This document shows positions 9,043-17,213 of a DNA stretch of 44,062 nucleotides, in pieces. The notes under the pieces were generated by a model. It ran no database searches and was not told the origin of the DNA. It saw only the letters and a program-made list of their open reading frames with translations. Location: contig CAKZUP010000001.1 in the NCBI GenBank assembly GCA_937922945.1, positions 1 to 44,062 on the forward strand. Direction: 5' to 3'. Source of the DNA: an uncultured Granulosicoccaceae bacterium. Its GTDB lineage: Bacteria > Pseudomonadota > Gammaproteobacteria > Granulosicoccales > Granulosicoccaceae. The position numbers and the translations under genes were made by a program. Every line of letters starts with the position of its first letter. Position 1 is the stretch's first letter.

Positions 9043-11724
9043 TTATGCCGCCTTTTTGCGTGCTTTACTAGACCGGAAAAGGTCAGCGTCGAGCAACTGA
9101 GTAAGGTTTGTGCAAACGTAGTCAAGCTGTGCATCGGTAATATTCAGCGCAGAGGGCAGGTTAATGCCGCGTTTGCTAATGTTGTGGGCCACTGGATTTT
9201 TATGGCTTAGATTAAACGAACCTCCTTCCTTCGCGCGAATGGCTGGTTGTGAAGATAACGGATAGAAAAAGGGCCGTGTGGGTATACCTCTTCTATTCAG
9301 CGCACCCATTAAGGTTGGTTTGTTGAGCTGAAACGGTTCGTTCAACACCAGTGTGCTGCACCAGGCGCCGTTGAAAACATCCTCATTTTCAACATTGAAT
9401 TGAATGCCTTCATAGTTTTTCAAGCGATCTTTGTAATAGTGGAGAATGTGTCTTTTCTTGTCTACTAATGCGTCTAATCGGTCTAGTTGGCCCAGGCCCA
9501 GCGCTGCTTGCACATTGAAGGGCATGTATTTAAAACCGACGGTTTCGTGTGTAAATGCAGGTGTTCTCGGGCCACGGCCATGATCGCGCAGTTTTACGCA
9601 TCGCTCGAACAAGGCTTTGTCATCGATTAGCAGCATACCGCCTTCACCGGTGGTTAGCGTTTTCGTCCGATGGAAACTGAACACAGAGCCTACCCCGAAC
9701 GCACCTGATTTTTTCTCCTTGTAGCGTGCGCCGATGGATTCTGCTGCATCTTCTATTAAATACAAATTGTGCTTCTTGGCGAAGAGCTCAATCTGTTCCA
9801 TCTTCGCCATGTTGCCGTATAAGTTGACAACGATAATCGCCCGTGTGCTAGGCGTCAGGTTCTGCTCCATTGAGTCCAGGCTTATACACCAATCGTCGGC
9901 GTTAATATCGCAATAAACGGGTTGAGCACCGGTGTGGTAGGTTGGTGTTGCAGTGGCTATCCATGTACATTCGGGCACCAGCACTTCGTCACCGGCTCCA
10001 ATTCCAAGGCCTGCAAGCAGTAGGTGGTTTGCAGTTGTACAGCTGGGTGTCATCAGTGCATATTCACGATTATGGTGCGCTGCAAATCGTCGTTCAAACT
10101 CTTCGCAGTAGTAGTACGGTTTTTCATACCAATCGCTCATGGCATCAGCGACCAGGCTGCGCTCATGATTTGTAATATCAGGGCCAGACATAGCAATGGC
10201 GTTGATCTCGTCTTCGGTTATTGTCTGTTTTTTTGAGCTGGCAGGTTGCGTCGATAGCGGTGCTACATTGGTCGTATTGTTCGCTGTTACCGTTTGAGTT
10301 GCTATCTGTTGTTCAGCGTATAGTGTTGTTGAACGCTGCAACTCGGTAAATCGTTTTTGGGTATTGTCGATTTCTAGCTGCATCGCGTTGAACGCATCAG
10401 ACAACCAGTTTCGCTCAATGGCGCGCTGATATGCCGGTTCGCACAAAGTTTGATACAGTCGAGACTCGTTGGCAGGCCGGTAGCTGTGCAATTGTTCGCC
10501 CTGTAATGCTGCGCTGGTATGCAAGTAATGGATGGCTATGCGCAAAAAATACTGTAGCCTTGGCAATGCAAACGTATTTTCAAGGTTGCCAAGCGGGTAG
10601 CAAGCGTTGCCATTTACCTTTGTGTACTCAATTGAACTGGACTGAAACCAGTGTTGGTAAAACTCGTACGCAATGTTTTTTTCTGTAGTTTGCCCTTTGT
10701 TATTCAAGCGCACATGATCACGTATTCTGTTTTTTATGCTTGTTTCCAGTGGTCCGTTCCAATCAAATGCAATATGCGCTGTACTATTCCAATAGGCCTG
10801 GTAACGCTCCAGTAAGTTAACCGAGTGCTTATCTGACAGAAAACTTGAACTCCAGCTATCGATATTTTTTGCGATTTCGTACCAATCGCTATTTCGGTAG
10901 ATTTGATCTATCGCTGTTGCATCTTCCCGAATTTTATCGAAGTATTCGGCCGTGACGGGGGCATGTCCTCGACCATTGGCTACGTGATCTGTGTTGTGGG
11001 TGGGTAATCTTAAAAATCGGCAGCAGTCATCTATCGTGTTTTGGGTATCGTCTATCAGCGAGCTATACGAGAGGCTGTGTATGTTGCTATTGCGTAGTTC
11101 ACATAAGTTGATGAAAAGATTCTGTATGACATAGAAAGTTAATGCGTTCTCAGGGTTCCACGTTCGGCTTTGGGATGCAAGCGATAACCATTCCGATGGC
11201 GATGGCTTAACTTGTAGAATGTGTGTGTTCGTGAAAAATTCATCGTACGCCGATGCGTTTAGTAACACGTTAGAGCCATAGAATCCAAGCTGAGAGAAAA
11301 CGCTTGGGTCTTCACCAATGGTCAGAAAATAACTGTAACAATACAATTTTATCAGTGTGACATAGCGTTTTTCCTGATCATCAGATAAAAGTGCATAAGC
11401 GTTGTTAAATAATTCCCGGTGTTTTTCTATTGCGTAATTCGCCGCATACTCGGGCGACATGAACTTTCCGAGCCCCGCCCACTGCACACCACTTTTGGTA
11501 AATTGCTTTGTGGCCAGAATATCAAAACAAGCATTGGCATTGTGTTGCGGAAACAGCAGAGGACGATACAACGCATGGTCTTGTTGAATGAAGTTCTGAC
11601 CCGGAAGCAGGCCTATGTCTGTGCTGGGAGCAAGAAAGCTTGCAAGTGTTTCTGCACCACAGAAGCCATAGGAGTTTAAAACAATAATCGGCGCTTCCAG
11701 TGCTGTCAAACTCATCGAATTCAT
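9043..11724 (-). CDS. Sulfotransferase-like domain fused to DegT/DnrJ/EryC1 PLP aminotransferase
   Basis: An 893-residue protein with two recognisable halves. Residues about 11-270 resemble a sulfotransferase: an N-terminal strand-loop-helix (SYGFCGAETLASFL) where the PAPS P-loop would be, and later SYSSLIDDTQNTIDDCCRFLRLP, the usual C-terminal segment of such domains; the P-loop is degenerate, so activity is doubtful. About 280-500 is helical with a likely coiled coil near 440-465 and a Thr/Ser-rich linker. About 510-890 is a complete DegT-type fold close to perosamine synthases, with Lys688 in FHRTKTLTTGEGG as the Schiff-base lysine and EDAAESIG as the cofactor-binding Asp segment. It is monocistronic. 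The aminotransferase call is firm, the sulfotransferase call is tentative. Confidence 0.87.
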   Translation of the reverse strand: MNSMSLTALEAPIIVLNSYGFCGAETLASFLAPSTDIGLLPGQNFIQQDHALYRPLLFPQHNANACFDILATKQFTKSGVQWAGLGKFMSPEYAANYAIEKHRELFNNAYALLSDDQEKRYVTLIKLYCYSYFLTIGEDPSVFSQLGFYGSNVLLNASAYDEFFTNTHILQVKPSPSEWLSLASQSRTWNPENALTFYVIQNLFINLCELRNSNIHSLSYSSLIDDTQNTIDDCCRFLRLPTHNTDHVANGRGHAPVTAEYFDKIREDATAIDQIYRNSDWYEIAKNIDSWSSSFLSDKHSVNLLERYQAYWNSTAHIAFDWNGPLETSIKNRIRDHVRLNNKGQTTEKNIAYEFYQHWFQSSSIEYTKVNGNACYPLGNLENTFALPRLQYFLRIAIHYLHTSAALQGEQLHSYRPANESRLYQTLCEPAYQRAIERNWLSDAFNAMQLEIDNTQKRFTELQRSTTLYAEQQIATQTVTANNTTNVAPLSTQPASSKKQTITEDEINAIAMSGPDITNHERSLVADAMSDWYEKPYYYCEEFERRFAAHHNREYALMTPSCTTANHLLLAGLGIGAGDEVLVPECTWIATATPTYHTGAQPVYCDINADDWCISLDSMEQNLTPSTRAIIVVNLYGNMAKMEQIELFAKKHNLYLIEDAAESIGARYKEKKSGAFGVGSVFSFHRTKTLTTGEGGMLLIDDKALFERCVKLRDHGRGPRTPAFTHETVGFKYMPFNVQAALGLGQLDRLDALVDKKRHILHYYKDRLKNYEGIQFNVENEDVFNGAWCSTLVLNEPFQLNKPTLMGALNRRGIPTRPFFYPLSSQPAIRAKEGGSFNLSHKNPVAHNISKRGINLPSALNITDAQLDYVCTNLTQLLDADLFRSSKARKKAA

Positions 11725-11763
11725 CTTGAATGTATCTTGAAAGTATCTTGAAAGTAACTTGGA
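11723..11763. repeat. 11-bp direct repeats abutting the start of the fusion gene
   Basis: ATCTTGAA recurs at 11723, 11734 and 11745, with a variant AACTTGGA at 11756, an exact 11-bp period. On the minus strand this reads TTCAAGAT with TAC spacers, and the last copy overlaps the ATG at 11724. One helical turn per repeat is what stacked binding sites for a DNA-binding protein would look like; slippage is the alternative. Confidence 0.8.
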
Positions 11764-12057
11764 CTATTTGCCGATATAACCGTGCATTAGGTTTGTTCTT
11801 TGTAAAGTGTTCCATGCAAACGCAGTACATGTGATGTAGCTAGCGTTGCGCAGGGTGCACTGTTAGAATCTGCAGCTACCGTTCCACTGCATGGTTCTCT
11901 GGCTATCAAAAGTGTGGGCTTGTTCTTAGTTCTATCAAGCTCTTGTGCATGAACCGGTGACAAGGCCTGGTGTTGGCCGTCAATACAGTAACGCCCTAAA
12001 TACAATAGACGCATACGATAGACGCATGGGTAGCACCCATGGCTTGGGATAACACAC
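11764..12057. other. Intergenic region between divergent fusion gene and gpsA
   Basis: About 290 bp (333 bp including the 11-bp repeats) separate two divergent genes, so it must hold both promoters, but I cannot pick convincing -35/-10 pairs. Seen directly: a two-copy 13-bp-period repeat ATAGACGCAT (12005-12014, 12018-12027), and a small perfect hairpin CATGGGT-AGC-ACCCATG (12025-12041) ending 16 bases before the gpsA start, which could influence ribosome access. No short protein with a good ribosome binding site was found. Confidence 0.5.
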
Positions 12058-13050
12058 ATGGCAGTTGAACAAATAACAGTTTTAGGCTCTGGCTCTTGGG
12101 GTACTGCACTAGCTATTCAAATGGCGCGGTCAGGTACAGAAGTCACCTTGTGGGGTAGGGATACAGAATTACTTCAGGATATGCAGCAATCGGGAGAAAA
12201 CTCGCGCTATTTACCCGGAGCACGTTTCCCGGCCTCCATGCAAGCCGAACCTGATTGGGATAAAGCCTTACACAATGCCAAGACAGTCCTCGTGTCTGTT
12301 CCCAGCCATTCGTTTCGGGGCATTTTGTCGCGATTGCAGGGAAAATCATTATCTGTTGCATGGGCAACAAAAGGCTTAGAGCTATCAACAGGCTTGTTGC
12401 CGCATCAGGTTGTTGGTGAGGTACTCCCGGAATGTAAACAGTACGCTGTCTTATCCGGGCCAACGTTTGCAGCAGAAGTTGGTCAGAATCTACCGACAGC
12501 GATTACCGTCGCTGCGTCTGATGTCGCTTTTGCCGACCAGTTGGCCGGTATGTTATCCAGCCCTTCTTTTCTGGCCTATACATCCACCGATATCATCGGG
12601 GTGGAAGTGGGTGGTGCGGTAAAGAACGTATTGGCCATCGGTGCAGGATTATCAGATGGCTTAGGGTTTGGTTCGAACGCACGCGTTGCTTTAATTAATC
12701 GTGGTTTGCGCGAGATGCAAAAATTTGGCATGGCTATGGGAGCTAAGGCTGAAACGTTCATGGGGCTGGCCGGTATGGGCGACCTGGTGCTAACGTGTAC
12801 CGATAATCAGTCTCGTAATCGTCGAATGGGCTTGGCAGTGGCCGCTGGAAAAACCGTGGCTGAGGCAGAAAAAGAAATCCAGCAAGTGGTTGAAGGTGTG
12901 CAAGCCTCGCGTGCGGTATATGAACAGTCGGTGCGCCTTGGTGTTGAGCTTCCGATAATCGAGCAAGTGTATCGAGTATTGCTCGAAGGCAGAGATCCGC
13001 GCGAAGCGGTCAAGGCATTGCTTGCGCGCAGTACAGGCGCAGAAATGTAA
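12058..13050 (+). CDS. gpsA: Glycerol-3-phosphate dehydrogenase [NAD(P)+]
   Basis: Cytosolic enzyme that reduces dihydroxyacetone phosphate to sn-glycerol 3-phosphate, the backbone of phospholipids; 330 residues, the usual length. The Rossmann motif GSGSWGTALA is at residues 10-19. The C-terminal domain has the conserved VEVGGAVKNVLAIGAG segment with the catalytic lysine, GLAGMGDLVLTCT and SRNRRMG. The ATG at 12058 has a weak GGGAT site upstream. It often sits near secB in other gammaproteobacteria but here it is followed by a dioxygenase gene with its own likely promoter. Confidence 0.97.
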   Translation: MAVEQITVLGSGSWGTALAIQMARSGTEVTLWGRDTELLQDMQQSGENSRYLPGARFPASMQAEPDWDKALHNAKTVLVSVPSHSFRGILSRLQGKSLSVAWATKGLELSTGLLPHQVVGEVLPECKQYAVLSGPTFAAEVGQNLPTAITVAASDVAFADQLAGMLSSPSFLAYTSTDIIGVEVGGAVKNVLAIGAGLSDGLGFGSNARVALINRGLREMQKFGMAMGAKAETFMGLAGMGDLVLTCTDNQSRNRRMGLAVAAGKTVAEAEKEIQQVVEGVQASRAVYEQSVRLGVELPIIEQVYRVLLEGRDPREAVKALLARSTGAEM

Positions 13051-13075
13051 GTAACGAGCACACTTTGTGTTCGGT

Positions 13076-13104
13076 TTGACAGTGTTCAAACATCGCAGTA
13101 TGGT
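13076..13104 (+). promoter_or_regulatory. Candidate sigma70 promoter for the dioxygenase/dehydrogenase pair
   Basis: TTGACA at 13076-13081 is a perfect -35 box, and TATGGT at 13099-13104 matches four of six -10 positions, with the ideal 17-bp spacer. It ends about 30 bp before the dioxygenase ATG. A weak hairpin at 13057-13073 just upstream could end the gpsA transcript. Confidence 0.5.
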
Positions 13105-13134
13105 CTTGTTCACAATAGGTGAAGAGGCAATGGC

Positions 13135-13917
13135 ATGCAATTATCCCAAGAGCAGCTCGACCAGTTTGATCGTGAGGGTTATTTGTTTTTCCCGAACATG
13201 TTCAGCCAGTCAGAAGCGCAGTTATTGAAGCGCGAGTCCGGGTCTGTTTATTCATCTGAACGGAAAGAGGTATGGCGTGAGGCCTCAGGGGTTGCCCGCA
13301 CCGCTTTTGCTGCCCATACCTATAACGATGCGTTCGCAAAGCTAGGTGCTCATCCTCGACTCATTGAACCGGTTGAGCAATTGCTGGATGGTCCTGTTTA
13401 CATGCATCAGTTTAAAGTTAATGCGAAAGCTGCGTTCGATGGCGATGTGTGGCAGTGGCATCAAGACTACGGCACCTGGAAACGCGATGATGAAATGCCA
13501 GAGCCGCGAGCGATGAACATTGCCGTCTTTATCGACGACGTTACCGCTGCAAACGGGCCGTTGCTGTTTATACCCGGTAGCCATAAGCAGGGAGTAGTGG
13601 ATGCTGGTCATGATCTTGAAACAACCTCTTACCCACTTTGGACACTCGATCGGGAGAAAGTCAGTGAGCTTGCTCAGCAAGGTGGTTGCGTTGCGCCCAC
13701 TGGCGATGCCGGTAGTGTTCTGTTGTTTTCTTCTTTGCTGGTGCATGCAAGTCCTGCAAATATTTCGCCCTTTGATCGCACCATCGTTTATCTTTCACTG
13801 TGCCATGTCGATAATCATATTCGCGCATTCAACCGTGAAGAGTGGATAGCGCATCGAGATTTCACACCCATTAAAGCGCTGGCCGATAATTGTCTGAGTC
13901 AACTGGCTGAAAGCTGA
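13135..13917 (+). CDS. PhyH-family 2-oxoglutarate/Fe(II) dioxygenase, EctD-like
   Basis: A 260-residue phytanoyl-CoA-dioxygenase-family hydroxylase. The iron triad reads as His109-x-Asp111 (WHQDYG) and His204 (LLVHASPANIS), with Arg215 placed to bind 2-oxoglutarate. The segment from WHQDYGTW through MPEPRAMN to NGPLLFIPGSH closely follows the layout of ectoine hydroxylase, but there are no ectABC genes here and key differences make a different small polar substrate more likely. GAAGAGG seven bases before the ATG is a good ribosome binding site. The next gene, a SAF-domain dehydrogenase, starts nine bases after its stop, so the two form an operon and perhaps a hydroxylation-oxidation route. 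Confidence 0.88.
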   Translation: MQLSQEQLDQFDREGYLFFPNMFSQSEAQLLKRESGSVYSSERKEVWREASGVARTAFAAHTYNDAFAKLGAHPRLIEPVEQLLDGPVYMHQFKVNAKAAFDGDVWQWHQDYGTWKRDDEMPEPRAMNIAVFIDDVTAANGPLLFIPGSHKQGVVDAGHDLETTSYPLWTLDREKVSELAQQGGCVAPTGDAGSVLLFSSLLVHASPANISPFDRTIVYLSLCHVDNHIRAFNREEWIAHRDFTPIKALADNCLSQLAES

Positions 13918-13926
13918 ACGAACACT

Positions 13927-15243
13927 ATGTATTTATATAACGAGCTACTTGCCCGTGCAGAAGCGGATAATCCAGTGCGCGTTGGACTCATCGGCGCTGG
14001 AAAATTTGGCAGCATGTTCCTATCGCAAGTGCCAACCACCATTGGTTTACAGGTTGTGAGTATTAGCGATCTGAACCCGGGTAATGCTCGACAAACTTGT
14101 CGCGATGTGGGCTGGACGGATCAATTGGTCGATGAAACCGACTTTAATGACGATGCGTTGCACATGCTCGCTACACAGCAACTCGATGTTGTCGTTGAAG
14201 CGACTGGTAATCCGTCGGTCGGGTTAGTGCATGCGCAAAGAGCAATTGCCGAAGGTCTGCATATTGTGATGGTGAACGTCGAAGCGGATGTGCTCGCGGG
14301 TTCGTTGTTAGCCGAGCAGGCGCGCGCCGCTGGTGTCGTGTATTCCATGGCCTACGGCGATCAACCGGCGTTAACCTGCGAGTTGGTGGAATGGGCAAGG
14401 GCAACTGGATTTAATGTGGTTGCAGCTGGCAAGGGTACCAAGTATCTGCCTTCGTATCACGCATCAACGCCCAATAGCGTATGGGACTATTATGGGCTCA
14501 CGGCTGAACAAGCGGCTGAGGCTGGTATGAACAGCCAGATGTTCAATAGCTTTCTGGACGGAACAAAGTCAGCGTTAGAGATGGCAGCTATCGCCAACGC
14601 TACTGGTTTACACGCACCTTCACAAGGGTTACAGTTCCCGCCTGCAGGTATGGATGATCTGGCGCACGTGCTCAGGCCAATAGAAGAAGGCGGGCAACTG
14701 CAGAGTAAGGGGCAGGTTGAAGTGGTGTCGTCGTTGGAACGTGATGGTCGTCCGGTGTTCAGAGATTTGCGCTGGGGCGTGTACGTGGTTATGGAAGCAC
14801 CGAACGACTATGCAGCAGCGTGTTTTAAGCAATATGGCATGAACACCGATTCAACAGGGCGCTACTCTGCGATGTACAAGCCATTTCATCTTATCGGACT
14901 TGAATTGAACATGTCTATTTTATCGGCAGCGTTGTTATCTGCACCCACGGGAAGCACACAGCTTTTTCAAGCTGATGTTGTGGCCACCGCTAAACGTGAT
15001 CTGCGTGCAGGTGAGGTGCTGGATGGGGAAGGTGGGTTTACTGTCTGGGGTAAGCTGTACCCAGCCGAAGAATCGCTGAGGCTAGGCGGGTTACCGATTG
15101 GGCTTGCGCACAACGTAAAACTGAAGCGTGCGATAAAATCAGGGGAACCGATACGCTGGGAAGATGTTGCCTATGACAATCAACAAACGGCCGTTCAGAT
15201 ACGAAAAACGATGGAACAAAGCGTTAAGATTCTGGAAAATTGA
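13927..15243 (+). CDS. NAD(P)-dependent oxidoreductase with C-terminal SAF domain (homoserine dehydrogenase-like)
   Basis: A 438-residue protein of the type labelled predicted homoserine dehydrogenase with SAF domain (COG4091-like). The nucleotide-binding GLIGAGKFG is at residues 20-28, followed by a Rossmann fold with EATGNPSVG near 90-98. The middle part has GKGTKYLPSYHASTPNSVWDYYG, typical of this family. The C-terminal part (about 345-430, RDLRAGEVLDGEGGFTVWGKL to GEPIRWEDV) is a SAF-like domain as found in altronate dehydratase and sialic acid synthases. The reaction is not established. It is translated right after the dioxygenase, which suggests a shared pathway. Confidence 0.85.
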   Translation: MYLYNELLARAEADNPVRVGLIGAGKFGSMFLSQVPTTIGLQVVSISDLNPGNARQTCRDVGWTDQLVDETDFNDDALHMLATQQLDVVVEATGNPSVGLVHAQRAIAEGLHIVMVNVEADVLAGSLLAEQARAAGVVYSMAYGDQPALTCELVEWARATGFNVVAAGKGTKYLPSYHASTPNSVWDYYGLTAEQAAEAGMNSQMFNSFLDGTKSALEMAAIANATGLHAPSQGLQFPPAGMDDLAHVLRPIEEGGQLQSKGQVEVVSSLERDGRPVFRDLRWGVYVVMEAPNDYAAACFKQYGMNTDSTGRYSAMYKPFHLIGLELNMSILSAALLSAPTGSTQLFQADVVATAKRDLRAGEVLDGEGGFTVWGKLYPAEESLRLGGLPIGLAHNVKLKRAIKSGEPIRWEDVAYDNQQTAVQIRKTMEQSVKILEN

Positions 15244-15308
15244 TTTGTAGAAGTGTTATTGCCAAGCGAGTGTGTCGGTCTTATTAGCAAGCCATTCTGT
15301 CATCCTTA

Positions 15309-15326
15309 GGAAAGGTTTACCTTTCC
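15309..15326 (+). other. Short perfect hairpin in the spacer before a lipoprotein gene
   Basis: GGAAAGG (15309-15315), loop TTTA, CCTTTCC (15320-15326). It is followed by GCTTTATACTGCTTTTATG, which is only moderately T-rich, so it may be a weak terminator for the upstream operon. The 164-bp spacer shows nothing else convincing. Confidence 0.4.
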
Positions 15327-15407
15327 GCTTTATACTGCTTTTATGTTTCTGGAGCAGCATTTTTTACGCAAAGCTGAAGTTTGCTCGTGTACCGCAGAGG
15401 TGTTGGT

Positions 15408-16151
15408 GTGAAAAAATTGAGAATATTCCATTTGATACGCTATGAAGTTGTTGTTCTATTTTTTGTTCCTTTGATCTTTGCTTGCTCATCTGGTTCTGAT
15501 TCGGGTGTAAGTAATGGTGAGGGCGGTAGTTTTCGTCCTGTTCGGATTGATGTGGACAGAGATAACGACGGTTCGATCGATAGGACTTTTAACTTAATCT
15601 ATGGCACGCAGGGGTTGTTGACGGCTGAATTGATCGACAATAACGTTGATGGTAATTATGATGACGAGATAGCATATCTCTATGATGATGGGGAAGCGAT
15701 CGGTGCGAATATTGATTTTGATCGTGATGGAACGATCAATCAATATATTCGATACAGCTACGACGGAAGCGGGATTGTACTTGCGCAAACGAACCAAGAA
15801 ACACTCAATGGACCTCTCACATCACGCATTGATTACCTGCAGAATGCTTCTGGAGTATTAACAGGCGCAAATGTTGATGATGATGCAGATGGTTCTATTG
15901 ATGAGGTGACAACCTATAGGTTCAATAGCAATGGCTCGTTAGAAGAGATTGAATTTGACACCGATTTTGACGATATCACGGATATTGCAATTCAGTTTGA
16001 TTATGATCAGTTTGGTGGCGTATTGACACGTACGCGTCGGTTGGCAGATAACTCGATAACGTCAGTATGGACATATATTTACGAAGAGGGTCCTTGTGAC
16101 CCAGTCAGTGAGCGTCAACCGAGAATTGCAACCTGCGTTTTGAGGCCATGA
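15408..16151 (+). CDS. Lipoprotein with acidic calcium-loop-like repeats
   Basis: A 247-residue protein from the GTG at 15408, chosen because AGAGG lies eight bases upstream and a signal peptide follows directly; an in-frame TTG at 15381 is possible. The N-terminus is basic, then hydrophobic, ending VPLIFAC, an approximate lipobox, so a lipid-anchored envelope protein is likely. The mature part holds about five repeats of roughly 26-28 residues or longer centred on acidic loops such as DVDRDNDGSID, IDNNVDGNYDD, IDFDRDGTIN and VDDDADGSID, alternating with Tyr-rich strands, reminiscent of thrombospondin-3/EF-loop and YD-type beta-hairpins. Calcium binding is inferred. No function is known to me. 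Confidence 0.75.
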   Translation: MKKLRIFHLIRYEVVVLFFVPLIFACSSGSDSGVSNGEGGSFRPVRIDVDRDNDGSIDRTFNLIYGTQGLLTAELIDNNVDGNYDDEIAYLYDDGEAIGANIDFDRDGTINQYIRYSYDGSGIVLAQTNQETLNGPLTSRIDYLQNASGVLTGANVDDDADGSIDEVTTYRFNSNGSLEEIEFDTDFDDITDIAIQFDYDQFGGVLTRTRRLADNSITSVWTYIYEEGPCDPVSERQPRIATCVLRP

Positions 16152-16166
16152 CTTTTTTCGCAGTTA

Positions 16167-16184
16167 CCGTTATCAAGATAACGG
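16167..16184. other. Perfect hairpin downstream of the acidic-repeat lipoprotein gene
   Basis: CCGTTATC (16167-16174), two bases, GATAACGG (16177-16184). There is no T-run after it on either strand, so it is more likely a 3'-end stabilising hairpin than a classical terminator. Confidence 0.4.
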
Positions 16185-16230
16185 CCCGAAGCCGTCAAAC
16201 AAAGATGTTTGTACAACAGACATGACATAA

Positions 16231-16314
16231 ATGAAACCTCAGTATTTACTTTTCCTGTTACTTAGCACAATAGTTGGATGCGCATCGATACCGATCGATG
16301 TTTCTGACGACTAA
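16231..16314 (+). CDS. Possible 27-residue micro-lipoprotein
   Basis: An open frame of 27 residues starting MKPQYLLFLLLSTIVGCAS and ending IDVSDD. It has a basic residue, a clean hydrophobic core and a textbook lipobox IVGC, so processing would release an 11-residue lipidated peptide. Small entericidin-like lipoproteins have this layout. Against it: no good ribosome binding site, and a chance or a decayed gene fragment is possible. It sits between the acidic-repeat lipoprotein and the convergent HD gene. Confidence 0.35.
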   Translation: MKPQYLLFLLLSTIVGCASIPIDVSDD

Positions 16315-16341
16315 TACGTCGTTGTATTCACTGAGCGTGTA

Positions 16342-17004
16342 TCACCAGGGTTGCTCCACGCCAACCTCATTGGCCAGTGCATCTAAGAATACACGCATAC
16401 TGGCCGTGCGTTTCTCGGCCATCGCTTTTCCCGCTTTCGTTTTCATGGTGTCTGACAAAGTCAGTAGCTTCAACTTAAAGTGATCAATGGCATACCGCTT
16501 ATCATCAAGAGATCGCTTCTCGCCAAAAGGGTCGGCGCCGTCAAACAGTTCTGAATCCAGCTTGCCTGCAATGTAGAACGTTCTGGCAATGCCCAGTGCA
16601 CCCAATGATTCCAGCCGATCTGCGTCTTGAATGATGCGTGCTTCTGTTGTTCGAGTTTCTATGCCAGCTGAGAAGCTATGCGCTTCAATACAATGCTGAA
16701 TAGTCTGAATGTCTTCATCACTGAAATCGAGTTTTTCCAGTATCGGCTTAGCCGCTTCTGCCGATAAGCGCGACGCCTGATCTCGGTGGGCTGAGTTCTT
16801 CGGCACGTTTACCAGGTCGTGCAGATAGGCGGCTGCAATCAAAACAGGGGTGCTGTTAATCGCTTCTTTTTCGGCTATCGCCAGGGCATTTTGCATAACC
16901 CGTCTGGCGTGGTACACATCATGACTCGCATCATGGTCACCTTGTTGGCTATTAAGCGCTATTTCAAGTTTGTCGCAGAGTGTTTGATGTGCAGTTAATG
17001 ACAT
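16342..17004 (-). CDS. HD-domain phosphohydrolase, YedJ-like
   Basis: A 220-residue soluble protein of the HD superfamily. His24/28/32 (DHDASHDVYH), His62-Asp63 (AAYLHDL) and the downstream IIQDADRLESLGALGIARTF segment give the metal ligands in the order expected for the YedJ/YpgQ type of HD hydrolase, which act on nucleotides in characterised members. The length is normal for that group (about 210-230). It is transcribed alone, convergent with the small lipoprotein frame and divergent from the OmpA-like gene. The exact substrate is unknown. Confidence 0.88.
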   Translation of the reverse strand: MSLTAHQTLCDKLEIALNSQQGDHDASHDVYHARRVMQNALAIAEKEAINSTPVLIAAAYLHDLVNVPKNSAHRDQASRLSAEAAKPILEKLDFSDEDIQTIQHCIEAHSFSAGIETRTTEARIIQDADRLESLGALGIARTFYIAGKLDSELFDGADPFGEKRSLDDKRYAIDHFKLKLLTLSDTMKTKAGKAMAEKRTASMRVFLDALANEVGVEQPW

Positions 17005-17213
17005 AAGACCGGGATATACAGTTGTTCATGGCTGCTGATTGGCAGGGCCATACGGTGTTGGGAAGCCCCAATAGTACTTATTGTGCGGATGTGTATGTGC
17101 ATTATTCTAATAGGTGCCCGAAATCCATACAATTGGGTGAAATCGGGCGATTATGGCACTACTGGTGCTTATCTGTTTGAATCAAATAATTTTTTGATTG
17201 AAAAGGAATGGTA

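Noticed and set aside
9043-11724. Two separate genes joined by an unnoticed frameshift
   Set aside because: The frame is continuous through the linker, which contains a plausible coiled coil and Thr-rich spacer, and no start signal for a separate aminotransferase was seen near 10200.
13342-13746. 134-residue antisense frame over the EctD-like gene
   Set aside because: Entirely inside a motif-rich gene on the plus strand and without start signals.
13135-13917. True ectoine hydroxylase EctD
   Set aside because: The motif plan is similar, but the protein is shorter than typical EctD (about 300), lacks parts of its signature (WHQDYG for WHSDFE) and has no ect genes nearby.
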